A stretch of DNA of 57,551 bases from NCBI GenBank assembly GCA_025765595.1, contig JAIVFH010000173.1, positions 1 through 57,551 on the forward strand, given 5' to 3'. The position numbers and the translations under genes are program-made. How positions within the stretch are numbered: the first letter of the stretch is position 1; each line of letters opens with the position of its first letter. Of the stretch, positions 1-10,717 are shown in pieces. The stretch comes from Obelidium mucronatum. Lineage: Eukaryota; Chytridiomycota; Chytridiomycetes; Chytridiales; Chytriomycetaceae. The notes below the pieces were generated by a model. The model was not told where the DNA came from and ran no database searches. It saw nothing but the letters and a program-made list of their open reading frames with translations.

Positions 1-1753
1 TCCGTTCTTGTCTACCCAAAGCGTGTCTTCTTCCCAACCGCCCTTGCTGGTGTCTCTCTTTATGAAACGCTTTTCTCCAAGACTGTCAACGACAATGCCT
101 TCAAGCTCTTCTGGGCTGCTTGTGGTGGTCTCTTTGTCTGGACTTTCCTTCCACAATACTTGGCTCCTACCTTGATTGGAGTGGTCTGTCTTCTGTCTTG
201 CCAACCAAAACAGTCCTCTGTTTACCCAGTTTGTTTGGTGGTGTCAACAACAACGAAGGTCTTGGTATTGGTTCCATCTCTTTCGACTGGAACAACATTG
301 GTGACGCTGGAATGTGAGTAAAATGTTTTGGGACAGTTTTATACTTGCCTGGTTACTCATTTTCCTGCAGGACCTTACCCATGGGTTACTCAAGTCAACC
401 AGATGCTCGGAAATGGTTGGATGTGTCGTTGTGATTCCAATCCTCTACTACAACAACGTCTGGAACGCCAAGACCTTCCCATTTATGGCCCAAGGTCTCT
501 ACACTGTTGACGGAAAAAAGTACAACCAGACCAAGATTCTCACTGCCACCAACTCTTTGGACGAAGCTGCTTACGCCAAGTACGGTCAAACCATACTACT
601 CGACTTCTTGGGCCTTCAACACCATGATGCAGAACATGTCTGTTACTGCTGGAATCGTCCACGTTGCTCTCTGGCACGGTGCCGACATTGTCGCCGCTGT
701 CAAGCACGTTTTTGCCAAAAAGGCCGAGAACGCTCCTATCGAGGAAAACGCTGTCGGTGAAGTCGACGAATCCTACCGCTTGAACTCTGTCCACCCGGAA
801 GTCCCCCAATGGTGGTACTTGACCATGATGGCACTCGCCTTCTCTCTCGGTTTCTACATTTGTGTCAAGGAAGACATTCTTCCATGGTGGGCTTACATCC
901 TCACTATCACCATGGCTTTCTGCTTCATCATCATCTCTGGTCTCCTCGCTGGTATCACTGGATTCTCTCCACCATTCAAGACTTTCATCCAGCTTATCGG
1001 AGGGTTCCTTGTCCCAGGAAAGCCAATTGCCAACATGTACTTTACCACTTTCGGTGCCAACACGATCGCCGAAGCCATCGCCATGACTGTCGACTTGAAG
1101 ATTGGCCAATACATGAAAGTCCCACCCAGAGCCGTCTTTGTCGCTCAACTGTACGGAGGATTCGTTGGCGCATTGATCCACTACGTCATCAACCAAATCG
1201 TTCTTGAAACCAAACACGACATCTTTGCTTGACCCGAACGGAGACAACAACTGGTCCGGCCAAAACATTATCGGATTCAACACCTAAAGCAATCACCTTT
1301 GGAACCTTGGCGCCCAAGATCCTCGTTGCCGGTGGTACTTACGAGTGGTTGTCGTACGCGTTTATCCTGGGTGCCTTCTTGCCGATTCCATTCTGGCTTG
1401 CCCACAGATTCGCAGCCCAAGGTTGGTTTCAATATGGTCAACACTGCTAATTCTGTCGTGGTACTTTTGTATCTTTCACGGTCGGTGTCAACTCGGGTTG
1501 GTGGTCGCGTAACATTCTTGGGTTCGTGTTCCAGTACTACTTGAGAAAGTACAAGCCTGAATGGTTCAACAAGTACAATTATATCCTGGCTGCTGGTTTG
1601 AACGCTGGTACGCAGTTGGCTGTGTTTGTCATGTCGTTTGCGCTGCAGGGTGCGGGTGGTGTCACGATTGACCCGCCATTCTGGGCACTTAACCCGAACC
1701 CGGCTTCTGGAGTGTTCTCTGACTACTGTACCAGAAAGAAGCCAACTTTCTAA
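1..1753 (+). CDS. OPT-family oligopeptide transporter, 5'-partial and frame-disrupted
   Basis: Proton-coupled oligopeptide transporter of the OPT family, which imports small peptides across the plasma membrane through many transmembrane helices. Recognisable blocks in order are WTFLPQY, LFGGVNNNEGLG, FDWNN, the stretch ending MQNMSV, a run of hydrophobic helices around 830-1000, GANTIAEA, ITFGTLAPK, WLAHRFA and FNKYNYILAAGLNAGTQ, ending TRKKPTF at 1753. The 5' end lies outside the window. A 57-nt intron is likely at 314-370 (gtgagt...ctgcag). The conserved blocks fall in all three frames: about ten single-base offsets are needed, near 180, 233, 314-370, 425, 589, 1228, 1272, 1430, 1448 and 1480. 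Codon choice is strongly biased, like the GH20 gene at 42.6 kb, and the protein blocks are well kept. That favours consensus errors over an old pseudogene, but a recent pseudogene cannot be excluded. The family call is firm; intactness is not. Confidence 0.85.
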
Positions 1754-2003
1754 AGACAATAGATGTGGTAGTCATGTATTGGGTTCTATTCTATGTTTTT
1801 CTTAATGCTTTTAGGGGGTTTCAAATTTTTTTTAACGTAATGAATATACTGTTGAAATAAAAAATTGTATGCCGTATTAATATAATCACTAGTTCATATT
1901 TCTGTTAGTATAGCCTCGGTTCTGGCTTTCCGCCAGTAGAATTCGCCTAGTAGTGGTTATAAATATCATACAATCTATTTAAAAGAAAAGGAAAGAAACT
2001 AAC

Positions 2004-2811
2004 TCAACTGTTTATGCATTGGCCGTAGATGTAGCAACATATTGAGGTAATGATTCCAATCCAATACCCTTGATTCGCAACCGTTGCATACACTAGAAAC
2101 GTTTGAACAAGCAATATGAGACTTGTACGAATCACTATATTTTTTTGTTAAGCCATCAGCTAATTAAGCTCCGAAATCCGGCATTTTGGCGAGTAAAATT
2201 CAAACTCAACTATTCTCACGCCAAATAATGTTCACAAGCTTACTCGTCTTGGAAATCCGATTCGACACTAGAATCACCAATGTGGTCCCAGTACACAGGA
2301 CATCCGACAGAATATCAGCCAGCAAATGACCATACCCACTTGTCGGATTTTGCAAAAACTCGCAAGCTTGATCATCAAGATTCCAGATCCCAGAACTACT
2401 AATCATATCGAAAACACCCCACGCAACGCGATGCAGCAATAAAACGGTCGCAAGCACAGAAAACCATCGATTCCAAGCACATATAATCCCAGTTTTTGAA
2501 ACAAGAAGGCATTGAACGCTGCGAAATAACAATGCCAAAACGCGTTTGCAGTATTCGCGTAAAACACGCAGGTCCGTTGTCCTGAGAATTGAATCAAAAT
2601 GCTGAATATTCCCAGCAGGATTGAAAACAAGTTGCACACGAGGATTATCCAGAGTACAGGCCGTGACCCGGATTTCAGCGATTACAGTGGCAGCAGAGAT
2701 GATTCCTCGCATGTTTCCTTCGAGCATCATGCCGCAGATTGTGCATACGATTGTATTCACGAGCGTTGAGGGGACGTAGTCGTATGTGGTGGTTTCCCCC
2801 AAAGTTGCCAT
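2004..2811 (-). CDS. Polytopic membrane protein, lineage family copy A
   Basis: Function unknown. The ATG is at 2811. Two exons are inferred: 2811-2220 and 2134-2004, with an 85-nt intron (c|gtgaga ... tatag). The second exon encodes one hydrophobic helix (LIRTSLILLVQTFLVYAT) and ends with a stop at 2004-2006. Exon 1 has several hydrophobic segments, but the best reading changes frame twice: near 2655 one extra g restores TLIILVCNLFSILLG, and near 2495 one missing a in an A-run restores FLFQKTGIICAW. With both corrections the protein is about 240 residues with roughly six or seven membrane spans. The section from KTGIIC to LVSNR aligns by eye with the gene at 21.5-22.55 kb (for example HRVAWGVFDMISSS against NRIVWWIYDSILSS). 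Both are therefore members of one family. I do not recognise it as a named receptor or transporter. Confidence 0.6.
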
Positions 2812-2871
2812 TGTCTAGACAATGGTGTTTCTAAAATAGTTTTGTAAATTATTTTTTTTATTGAAGGTTGG

Positions 2872-5403
2872 ATGGAGACGACAATCGCCGCCGACAGTTT
2901 GCGTTTCAACAAACCAACCACCTCATGGCATTCAACTTGAACATAAACTACTGGCGCGCTCAATTGCATCTGAGGCTTTGCAAGAAGCTATTGACAAGGC
3001 GATCGAAGTGAAGCTGGAGGAAGGTAAACAAATCCTAACTTTTTTTTTGATCTCTGATCCCCTTTCTTTCTTCTGGCTGATTGAAAAAAAAAAGTACGAG
3101 CGAATGTTTTTGCTGATAAAGAGTTGGCGGCAGAGGCAACAAGGCAGTGGACACTCTACTACAGAACACATTCAGCTGCGTATTCTCAAGCGGTGCAGGT
3201 ATTTATTAAACCTATATACCTAGTTGGATTTTGGTATATTGTTTTTTTCTTACATACTATTTTGTATTTGCATAAAAGCCCGTGTTTCCAAAGGCGTATC
3301 ATGCTCTGATTGGAATCCCATCTCTCTTTGACACATTGATGGAGCTGGAGCGTACCTACGCAATGGCTATACAAGCAAATCTGGAGGAAACAAAGGAGCA
3401 GCGACGAGCTTTGATTTATTCCCTGGAGGTACAACGCTGTTTATTTTTCGTGGTATCTTGGTTTGAAACTCGCAGCGTGTTTATGTTTAGAATTCAAGAC
3501 GTTCCTCCCAATCATCAAATTATTACGATGATCAAAATCGATTGGTTGCAGACTCAAATCAATCGCAGCCGCAACGCCGTATGTCTGTGGCGGAAGCAAG
3601 GGAGGAACTCATGATTTTTGACGCAACGAGAGAAAGCCTTCTTGCCGAACTAAGAAGTAGTCAGAAGGCGGAATATCGCGACTTTGTCATCAAAGTTTGT
3701 TGCTGCTTATCTATGCTTTTTTCTTTCATTTTTAATTTTGTAACTTGCACAAGGTTCACAATGAACTCCTTATTCTGGCAAATCAACCTCCAACCGAGTC
3801 TGAGACGGTTACAGTCAAAACACATTTGAAAAACACGGATGCCATTGCTTCTTCTATGGGGAAGCTCGTGATGGAAGGGGATCGCGTTTTGGAAGGAGCT
3901 GTGGGCAAGTTGAGGAGAGCGCCATCGCAAAGTTTGATGCGCGTGGGTAGTTTGGAAGGACTGCTGAGTGGAAACAACAGTGGCACGAATACTCCACCCA
4001 CTCAAGAGCCTATAGAGCCCCAAGCTGCTGCACCGCCAACTTCTGTGGATGTAAGACTTCCCATGCTTGGTCGATCGCTCGCTCACTTACCCAAAATTGT
4101 AAATGTATCAAATTTGATTGCTCTTGCGTCAACAGCCGGAAATGGATAACCTCGTGAAAGAAGTGAAGGACATGGGTTTCACGGAAGACCAAGCGGAAGC
4201 CGCGCTAACGTTATCAAAGAGGAATCTAGAACGAGCAATCACTCTCCTTTTGGAAAACCCCGATCTTGTAGACAAGCAGATTCGGGACACTGCGACTCGA
4301 AAGATGCTATTTGCTTCGAAACAGCCACAGAAACCGGCACTAAATCTACCAACACAAGGTAGTGGTGGAAACCAGAGATCCGTATCAGGGGGATCCAATA
4401 ACGAGCTGCACCGCTCAAGCTCCTCGGCGAGTTTGAAAAGGGCGAATTCCACCAATTCCAACCTTCCATGGAATACAACTCCGCGACTTCCAACGCAGTC
4501 GCCGCTAGCCAATCGCAAAACTGGGATTACGGCTTCAACCGAAGATGTGCCGCCAAATGAACCTCGACCGTTTTCGCCGTTTGCCTTTATCCAACAGCAG
4601 CAAGCCAAGATATCTGCGGATTTTGCGGCAATTGCAGGGGCCGCAACCGGAGCGGCTCCTCCTCAACTCGCACCGCAATCAGCATCCGGCACAGCCACAC
4701 CAACAGCGCCATTCAATAATCTGCAAAAGGGTTTCACAAACTTTCTTGGGAAAGCAATGGAAGCACTCAACATTGACCCGCTTCCGTCCTCCCTTCAACA
4801 GCAATCAAAACAATCAGATTCTGCCGCGTTTGATGAACTGTCGGAATCCTATACAGCCTATTTTGGAACTCAAGTTCGAACAATGTATACCTTGAGGGTC
4901 TCTGTTGTTCCTTCCTTGTGTGACGTTGTCTTTCAATCTACAAGTAGTGTTGAAAGAGAAGCAATGAGGGCACAGACAGCGGCAGGGCTTTATTCGAATA
5001 ACTTGAGTGGCTGTATTGTACTTGTGAGGGCATCCGATCTTGAAGGGTATGGGTTAGGGCGTACCGCAAATCGAGGTTCGTTTATCCTCTTTGTTGCTGG
5101 TTCAATTCTTTGGTTGAGCTTCCCCATTTTTGCAGCCTTCATTCGAAAATGCAAACAAGCAACAGAGTTTCATTTCGATGACATTGAAATTCAACTAAAG
5201 AAGGCAATTGATGCATGTCCTGTTGATGAATTTGGCAGACCGATTCTCAAAGAAGGTAAGTCTTTTGGATGGTATGGGAAGGTTTCAGCTAATTCTGCTA
5301 GCTATACAGGTGATTTTTTCGTAACGAGACATTCAAACCTTCCTCAAGTACATGTTTTATTTCATTTAATCATTGCAGAAGAAGGTGAATACTCTATTAG
5401 CTC

Positions 5404-5439
<36 letters not shown>

Positions 5440-5963
5440 TTTTTTGGGGCAACTTGTGTTTTGACAAGTCGTTCATTAGATTCCATCAAGGACCTCTCTT
5501 CTCAATCGAATATCATGATTGGTTATCGAAACATTCTTAAATTGGCACATTTGAGAGATAGTCAATAATCTGATTGTTCCTGTGGTTTTCCACCACGAAA
5601 ACAACTCCAGTAAAGTAATGCCACAAGATAGGGTATCATCATCATCAGCAACAAGTTCCTCTTCTCCGCCTCGAAATTCCGCGCCACAAACACCGCTGCA
5701 GCAGAGATTTCTCGCAGACAACGGCCACCTTACAAAGGCGAATCGAAACTGTCCTCAAGAGCACCAAAGGTTTAATAATAGAACAAACGCGATCCATAAA
5801 GCACTCCGGAGACAGTAGCGGTATCGATAAACGTAGCAGGAGTATTCAGTTTGTGATGACATTGGACGCTGGCGGGCCAGGAGGGAGAACTGTGAGTACA
5901 GGAGTGGAAGAATCCTTCCAAGTTGTGTGCAGCAAGGTTGCCGAGGTCTTTAGAACGTCTTGA
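2872..5963 (+). CDS. FERRY3/C12orf4-like protein with internal UBA domain
   Basis: Similar to animal C12orf4 (FERRY complex subunit 3, DUF2362). FERRY is a Rab5 effector that links early endosomes to mRNA in animals; the role here is inferred. Shared blocks in order are VFPKAYHALIGIPS, EYRDFVIKVHNELL, YFGTQVRTMYTLR, GLYSNNLSGCIVLV, ATEFHFDDIEIQL, DFFVTRHSNLPQVHV, GYRNILK and the C-terminal SIQFV...VFRTS. Exons inferred: 2872-3025, 3094-3199, 3279-3428, 3491-3694, 3754-4050, 4136 onward, with further introns near 5070, 5255 and 5385-5479. The intron after 3694 starts gtttgt. Between the VIKVHNELL and YFGTQ blocks lies a long insert. It holds a UBA-type three-helix segment (VKDMGFTEDQAEAALTLSKR, about residues 305-345) followed by Ser/Pro-rich sequence; the human protein lacks this. 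One-base offsets are needed near 2925, 5565 and 5735. The start codon is the least certain point. Confidence 0.75.
5406..5439 (+). repeat. C34 homopolymer tract inside an intron
   Basis: A run of about 34 C is followed directly by six T and four G. It lies inside the inferred intron 5385-5479 of the FERRY3-like gene (donor gaag|gtgaat, acceptor cattag|at). It is the longest C/G homopolymer in the window. The exact length is likely to be unreliable. Confidence 0.9.
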
Positions 5964-6213
5964 ACTTTTTTGAAGGAAATATTAATTTTGGGAAGCTCTT
6001 TGTCATATAAACTCCTGGAAAGAAATGAATATGAAAGGAGTCGCTTTTTTTTTCATTTTCAGTGGTTTAACGGTGACTTTATAAATCAGTTACATTTTTA
6101 CCCTTTTTCATCGAAACACCTGGCGACCAGGCAGAAAAAAAAGTGTGAAGACGTAGAAAATTCATAAAAACGAAGAAATTGTGAAGCAGTCATCCTCACT
6201 GAAGACAACAGAC

Positions 6214-7383
6214 ATGAACTCTAAAGAGCAGGAAGCAAATGGATACTATGCAACAGCGGCGTCTTCGTCGTCGTCATCTCCTCCAACTCTACCAGCGTAC
6301 CGTCCGGCTCCCCCACCATCGTACGGAAACTCAGGTCCACCCTTTCCGCCTCCACCTGCTGGTGCTCCCCCTCCATCCATCGTCAACAGCCAAGAAGCGA
6401 GACTCCAAGCCTTCAGAAACATTGTTGAAAGACATGGAATTTCCAACTTTATGGCTGTAAAGATGCGTCGGTTAGAGGTACATGTTTTGGATTTTCTTCA
6501 CTTGTTTTTGAACCCAACAACTAACAACGCCCCCCCCTCCAACACAGGCATACGATATTGTCATAATAGCAGATGACTCTCTCTCCATGCAATTAAAATC
6601 TACAGTTAGCCTTACCGAAAGCGACCCATTCGCCAGAACCCCCACCCGCTGGCAAGAGCTGAAAGAAACTGTTTCCATCGTTGCCGAAATTGGAGCTGTT
6701 TTGGATGAAGACGGTGTCGATGTGTATTTCCTGAACCGTCCTCCAGTCCGTGGCATCAGAGGCCCCTCCAATGAACTGAACGCGGCGTTTGTGGAGCCAC
6801 CAGTTGGATGTACACCCATTGCCCGTGTCCTGAGACAAGTCTTGAGGGAGAAGGGCCTCGGAGTCGGTGATCATTCCAAGAAATTGTTGGTTCTGATTGC
6901 ACCGATGGGGAGCCTACAACCGACAATGGCAAGCCTGATAGAGAAGGTCTCTACAACGTCCTAAAGAACGAAAGAGGATCGAATCCACATGATGGGAGCG
7001 TTGTTGTTGTCTTCTTAGCGTGTACGGATGATTTAAACCAAGTCGGGTACTTGAATGAATTGGATAAAAGAATTGCATGTGTTGACGTGGTGGATGACTA
7101 TTACTCGGAACGACGAGAGATTTTGGCTATTCAAGGAGACCAATTTCCGTTTTCAAAGGGCGATTGGGTGTGTAAAATGTTGCTTGGTGGGATTGATCCG
7201 GAAATTGATGCTTTGGATGAAAGACGCATCAAGAATTCAGCTCCTGCGGCTGCAAGAATGTATACAACTGGGCCATCCTATAGCTCAAATTCTCTTTCTG
7301 CGCCGGGTCCGCAGCTGGGCCGTCGGTTGAGTCAACACAGTATCCGAAGTAGTTCTGGGAAGAACGACTGTATCATTCAATAA
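6214..7383 (+). CDS. von Willebrand factor A-domain protein ending in a CaaX box
   Basis: The start is ATG 6214. Exon 1 (6214-6477) encodes a Ser- and Pro-rich N-terminus. A 70-nt intron (6478-6547, gtacat...acacag) follows, then exon 2 to the stop at 7381-7383. The vWA domain opens with YDIVIIADDSLSMQ, a MIDAS-type DxSxS motif, and continues through LLVLIAtDGEPTTDNG and VVVVFLACTDD. A one-base deletion near 6900 (gcaacc read as gcacc) breaks the frame; restoring it gives about 366 residues. The last four residues are CIIQ. This fits the CaaX rule for farnesylation, so the protein may be tethered to a membrane. vWA proteins usually bind partners through the metal site; the ligand is unknown. 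Confidence 0.75.
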
Positions 7384-7564
7384 AAAGTAAAGGTCGTGTT
7401 TTGTTTGAGATCCCTAATAAAGAAGTATTATTGAAGTTTGTCTGCTGCGGTCAACAAAGAGTATACTTGCTATTTACATTGGTTTTTTATTCTACATTCT
7501 TTTTTGTTATACCAGGTCTCGGATCGGGGCCAATATAATATATTCTCCAGTCCAAATCCTCTCA

Positions 7565-8710
7565 TCATTGATAGCGATAGCTATAATCAAACGGCGTTCG
7601 ACCATATAAACCACCACACGGACATCCACCAGCGCTTCCATGCCTTTCATTTGCCATATGTATAGCTTGGTTATCCAAAAGAACTCCCTCGTGTAATTCT
7701 TGTCGGTTGCTGTTCATCCTTCTTGGGGGATTTCTTTGAGCAGCTGCTGACGCCGCCGCCGCTGGAGGCTGTATGGATCCGCTACCTCCATCCTCACCAG
7801 TCTTGGACGCTGTCAGCATCTCATAAATATCTCGAAACTCTGCCATTTCCGAAGGAATACCCAAAACTCCTGTCGACCGAGAACGACTCCCCCTTCCTCC
7901 ACTACTACCGCTGCCACCGCCACTATTATCAGTGTCAACGTGTCCCGGGTAAAAGTAATTTATCACCCGGTACTTTGCCCCATTAGACCCAATCAGAGAA
8001 ATTGTCCGTTTCGCTAATCCACCGGGAACTAGTTTTGTATTGGGTCGCACGCTAGTTGCAGTATAGAGGGGGTTATGTCTCTCGTTGTATCGTGGAGGCG
8101 AATTCGTAGTGCTACCAGTAGCTATTGCTTGAGTGGTTGGGATGACTTCTCGGTAAAGGAGAAACGAGTTGGATACTTTTGAGGAGGACCATTGTTTGGA
8201 ATCCTGTTATGTGAATGTAATTCGTGAGAACGTTTCCTTTTTTTTAAAAAAAGACTTTTGGGCTTGAAAGATAGAGAGACAATTTACCCTCCATCGTACT
8301 CGAAGTGTCTGCGTTGCTCCCTCTTGAAAAACAATCACGGATCCACTCCGGACGTTTGGTGCAGAGCAACCAGGCGGTAAATCACATATCGGATTGATTT
8401 TCCCAGAAATTACTGCTTCGATAAGGATCTGTGCGTCTATTCGTTCACGGCAGAACCCGAACCAGGATTCAACGTAATCCGGTTGTTGTTCTTGTGGCGG
8501 TGGTGGTGGTGGTACCAAAACCCTATTCGAGGGACCTTGTGGTTGAGGGGGGTGGACAATGTGCACATGATGCGGCTTTTGTGTGGATGGTTGATGTTGT
8601 TCAGGAAGTTGTATTATCCTTTGACTGCCGGCACTCCATGGATTCCAACCCGATTGACTGGAGCTTCCTGAAGTATGGTGGGGGTCATTAGGGTTGTACA
8701 TCAGTCGCAT
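7565..8710 (-). CDS. WOPR-domain (Gti1/Pac2/Wor1-type) transcription factor
   Basis: WOPR proteins are fungal DNA-binding regulators of morphology and development, named for Wor1, Pac2 and Ryp1. Exon 1 is 8710-8288 and exon 2 is 8203-7565, with an 84-nt intron (gtaaat...aacag). They join in frame to about 353 residues. The first half of the domain reads ESWFGFCRERIDAQILIEA and VRSGSVIVFQEG. Across the splice it reads RWRDSKQWSSSKVSNSFLLY, and the second half ends RTISLIGS and KYRVINYFYPGHVD. A Pro/Gln/His-rich N-terminus and a Gly/Ser- and Ala-rich C-terminus look disordered. A second family member lies at 45.1 kb. Target genes cannot be read from this window. Confidence 0.85.
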
Positions 8711-9125
8711 TGAGGTTTTTTTTCCGAAAAGGGTGCAGTCAAGTTCTACTGCGTTTTTTTTCTTGAGTCAGGTTGCCACTCTAAATGGGGCTGGCTGGCA
8801 GTTAGGGTTTAGAGATTGTTATTTTTTGGTCTTTTCAAGCACAGCCACGTCCTAGTTATTTAGACCCGCGGATCATAATGCCTTTGTTGTTGCAGGTGGG
8901 TGGCATCGACGAGGTATTGCAAAGCACTAGCTTGTTCCAAATTGAAACACTTGAACATCATGTCTGGTACAGAACAACATTCTGTGGCTTCAGCATCACT
9001 AATCCTTTTTCAATCCAACAATCTTATTCTTTATTCTTCATTAAAGAAAGAATGACACAGTAATCATGGAAGGCACTTTAGGGTTCAAAGATGTCGTCAT
9101 GACGAAAGTTTAATCTCAAAAATTC
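8711..9125. other. Intergenic region between divergent genes
   Basis: This stretch separates the WOPR gene (minus) from the small membrane protein (plus), so it should hold both promoters. Only a short open frame at 8878-9063 without recognisable features is seen. No clear motif is assigned. Confidence 0.5.
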
Positions 9126-9509
9126 ATGTCGTTCTTGATTATTCTGGCTTTTGGCCCGACAATGAGCTTAGCATCTTACATCTGCGGCTGTAAATGCGGA
9201 TCAAAGGCATCATCTTTCGGAACAGTTACCAATGTCGCTGATTGCGATAGTGCCTGCTCAACTCTCTATGAATCGCTGCTGAGAGCCACACTGCCACAGT
9301 CGCCGCTGCCTTCCACATGTTTGCAGGAACCCACACCAATGATATCATATTCCTCTTTTAGTGTGACTGCAGTTGTTGTGCTGGGGATATTGGCACTAGT
9401 GGTGTTTATTGGTTGCTGTGTTGGAGCAATTGTGATCACCAAACGGAAGCAGGCACGGAAAGTGGAACAGTTGCATCTAATAACAGCGGATCGCCGGTCT
9501 CTTCAATGA
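9126..9509 (+). CDS. Small Cys-rich single-pass membrane protein, hypothetical
   Basis: A 127-residue protein of unknown function. The first 20 or so residues are hydrophobic and look like a signal peptide. A short extracellular part follows with several cysteines (CGCKCG, CDSAC, a later CL), a layout suggesting disulfide bonds. A strong transmembrane helix lies near residues 80-105 (VVVLGILALVVFIGCCVGA), followed by a basic stop-transfer segment (TKRKQARK) and a short tail. It reads as a small type I membrane protein. No intron is needed. I recognise no family. Confidence 0.55.
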   Translation: MSFLIILAFGPTMSLASYICGCKCGSKASSFGTVTNVADCDSACSTLYESLLRATLPQSPLPSTCLQEPTPMISYSSFSVTAVVVLGILALVVFIGCCVGAIVITKRKQARKVEQLHLITADRRSLQ

Positions 9510-9571
9510 AAATGTAAATAAATATCCGGCCTCCGATTAACGTTTGGTCATGCGAGAATGATATCAATTTA

Positions 9572-10584
9572 TCAAAACTTTGTTGTCCAAGCAGCAACTA
9601 AATCATAAAACTCTGCACATCGAATCACTTCCTCATGCTTGCCCGTCAACTTTTCGATTTCATATTCTATAGGCCACGATTTCTCCCCTGCTTCAATGCC
9701 CTTTCTGAATCCCAATAAGCGATTGTACCAATCCTGTGCTTGAGCCACATCGACAAGTTCATCGTTGGGAGAATGAATGATCAAGTGTGGAATCAGACAA
9801 ACACCTTCTCTGTCCAAAGGAGGGTTGAAGGCTGTTACGAGAGACGGAGATCCAGCAACCCAGCCATTATCTGCCTCCAACCCAAACACCGAGTCAATAA
9901 ACCAGGCGCGGTAATCCGGGAAATTCTTTACAAGCAGAGGGATATTGTAGATTCCCTCGACGCCAATATACCCCTTCATTTTCGCCATCCAGGAATACTT
10001 TGTTCCTGTTCCGGCCGTTCCGACGAGTGCCGTCAAAGCCTTTTCGACGTAGTCCGCATCTGCGGCCAAGAAGGCGCCAATCTGCGCGCCCGCCGAGTGG
10101 CCAAGCACGAACCAGCGCGCCGGAGCCCAGTCGCTGACGGCGCGCGCGGCGGCGCAGTCCCGATTTGTCAGCAGGCCGGCGGCGGCGGCAAGCAGCCACG
10201 CGACGCCGCGCGCGACGTCCTCGACGTGCGACGGGTGTCTGATGCGCGCGATGGTTTCGGCGCCGCGGACCGTCGACAGCCGGTAGCCAACGACGGCGAC
10301 GCCGAGGCCGCGCGCCGTGAATTGCTTCGCGATGGCGCCGAACTTGCCCGGGTTCTCGGACCGCCACGCGCCGCTGTTGGTAAGTCAGCAACGGCAACAG
10401 TCGGAAGCAAAAGCAGTAAAAGTTACCCGTGGATCACAACAAGCAGCGGCGTCGATGAGTCTATGGTCCCACTGGGAAGATGCAGATCTAGAATCTGGTA
10501 TGCTTGCGACTGCTCCGGGCGCAGGTCGGGTGCATCCGGAGGCGTGTTTGGCGGGAGATAGGAAACTTTTGTGAATTCTGTCAT
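9572..10584 (-). CDS. Alpha/beta hydrolase, kynurenine-formamidase-like
   Basis: Probably hydrolyses N-formylkynurenine in tryptophan breakdown, by similarity to Bna7-type enzymes; other small esterases of the fold, such as isoprenylcysteine methylesterase, remain possible. Exon 1 is 10584-10427 and exon 2 is 10373-9572. The 53-nt intron splits the oxyanion-hole motif, giving HGGAW once joined. The nucleophile elbow is GHSAGAQ, and a likely catalytic Asp sits in HSPNDELVD. The acid/base His is probably in KHEEV. Length is about 319 residues, normal for the family. From 10373 to about 10040 the coding sequence is strikingly GC- and CpG-rich compared with the rest of the gene. Confidence 0.7.
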
Positions 10585-10717
10585 TTTCCACACTTTTGAC
10601 AGGGGGATGCGCGAACCGAGAAAAATTCCGAAACAATAATGAAAAAAAGTGTTAAAACATAATATTTATTTAATTGCATGATCAAAAAAAAACGACAACT
10701 GGTAAAAGAAAGAGTTA

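Noticed and set aside
540..1283. 247-codon minus-strand frame over OPT
   Set aside because: Asp/Ser-rich translation without motifs, antisense to conserved OPT blocks.
8878..9063. 61-codon ORF between WOPR 1 and the small membrane protein
   Set aside because: Short, without motif or conserved neighbour; likely chance.
9740..10561. 273-codon plus-strand frame over the hydrolase
   Set aside because: Arg/Ala-rich translation that results from the CpG-rich island; the minus strand carries HGGAW and GHSAGAQ.
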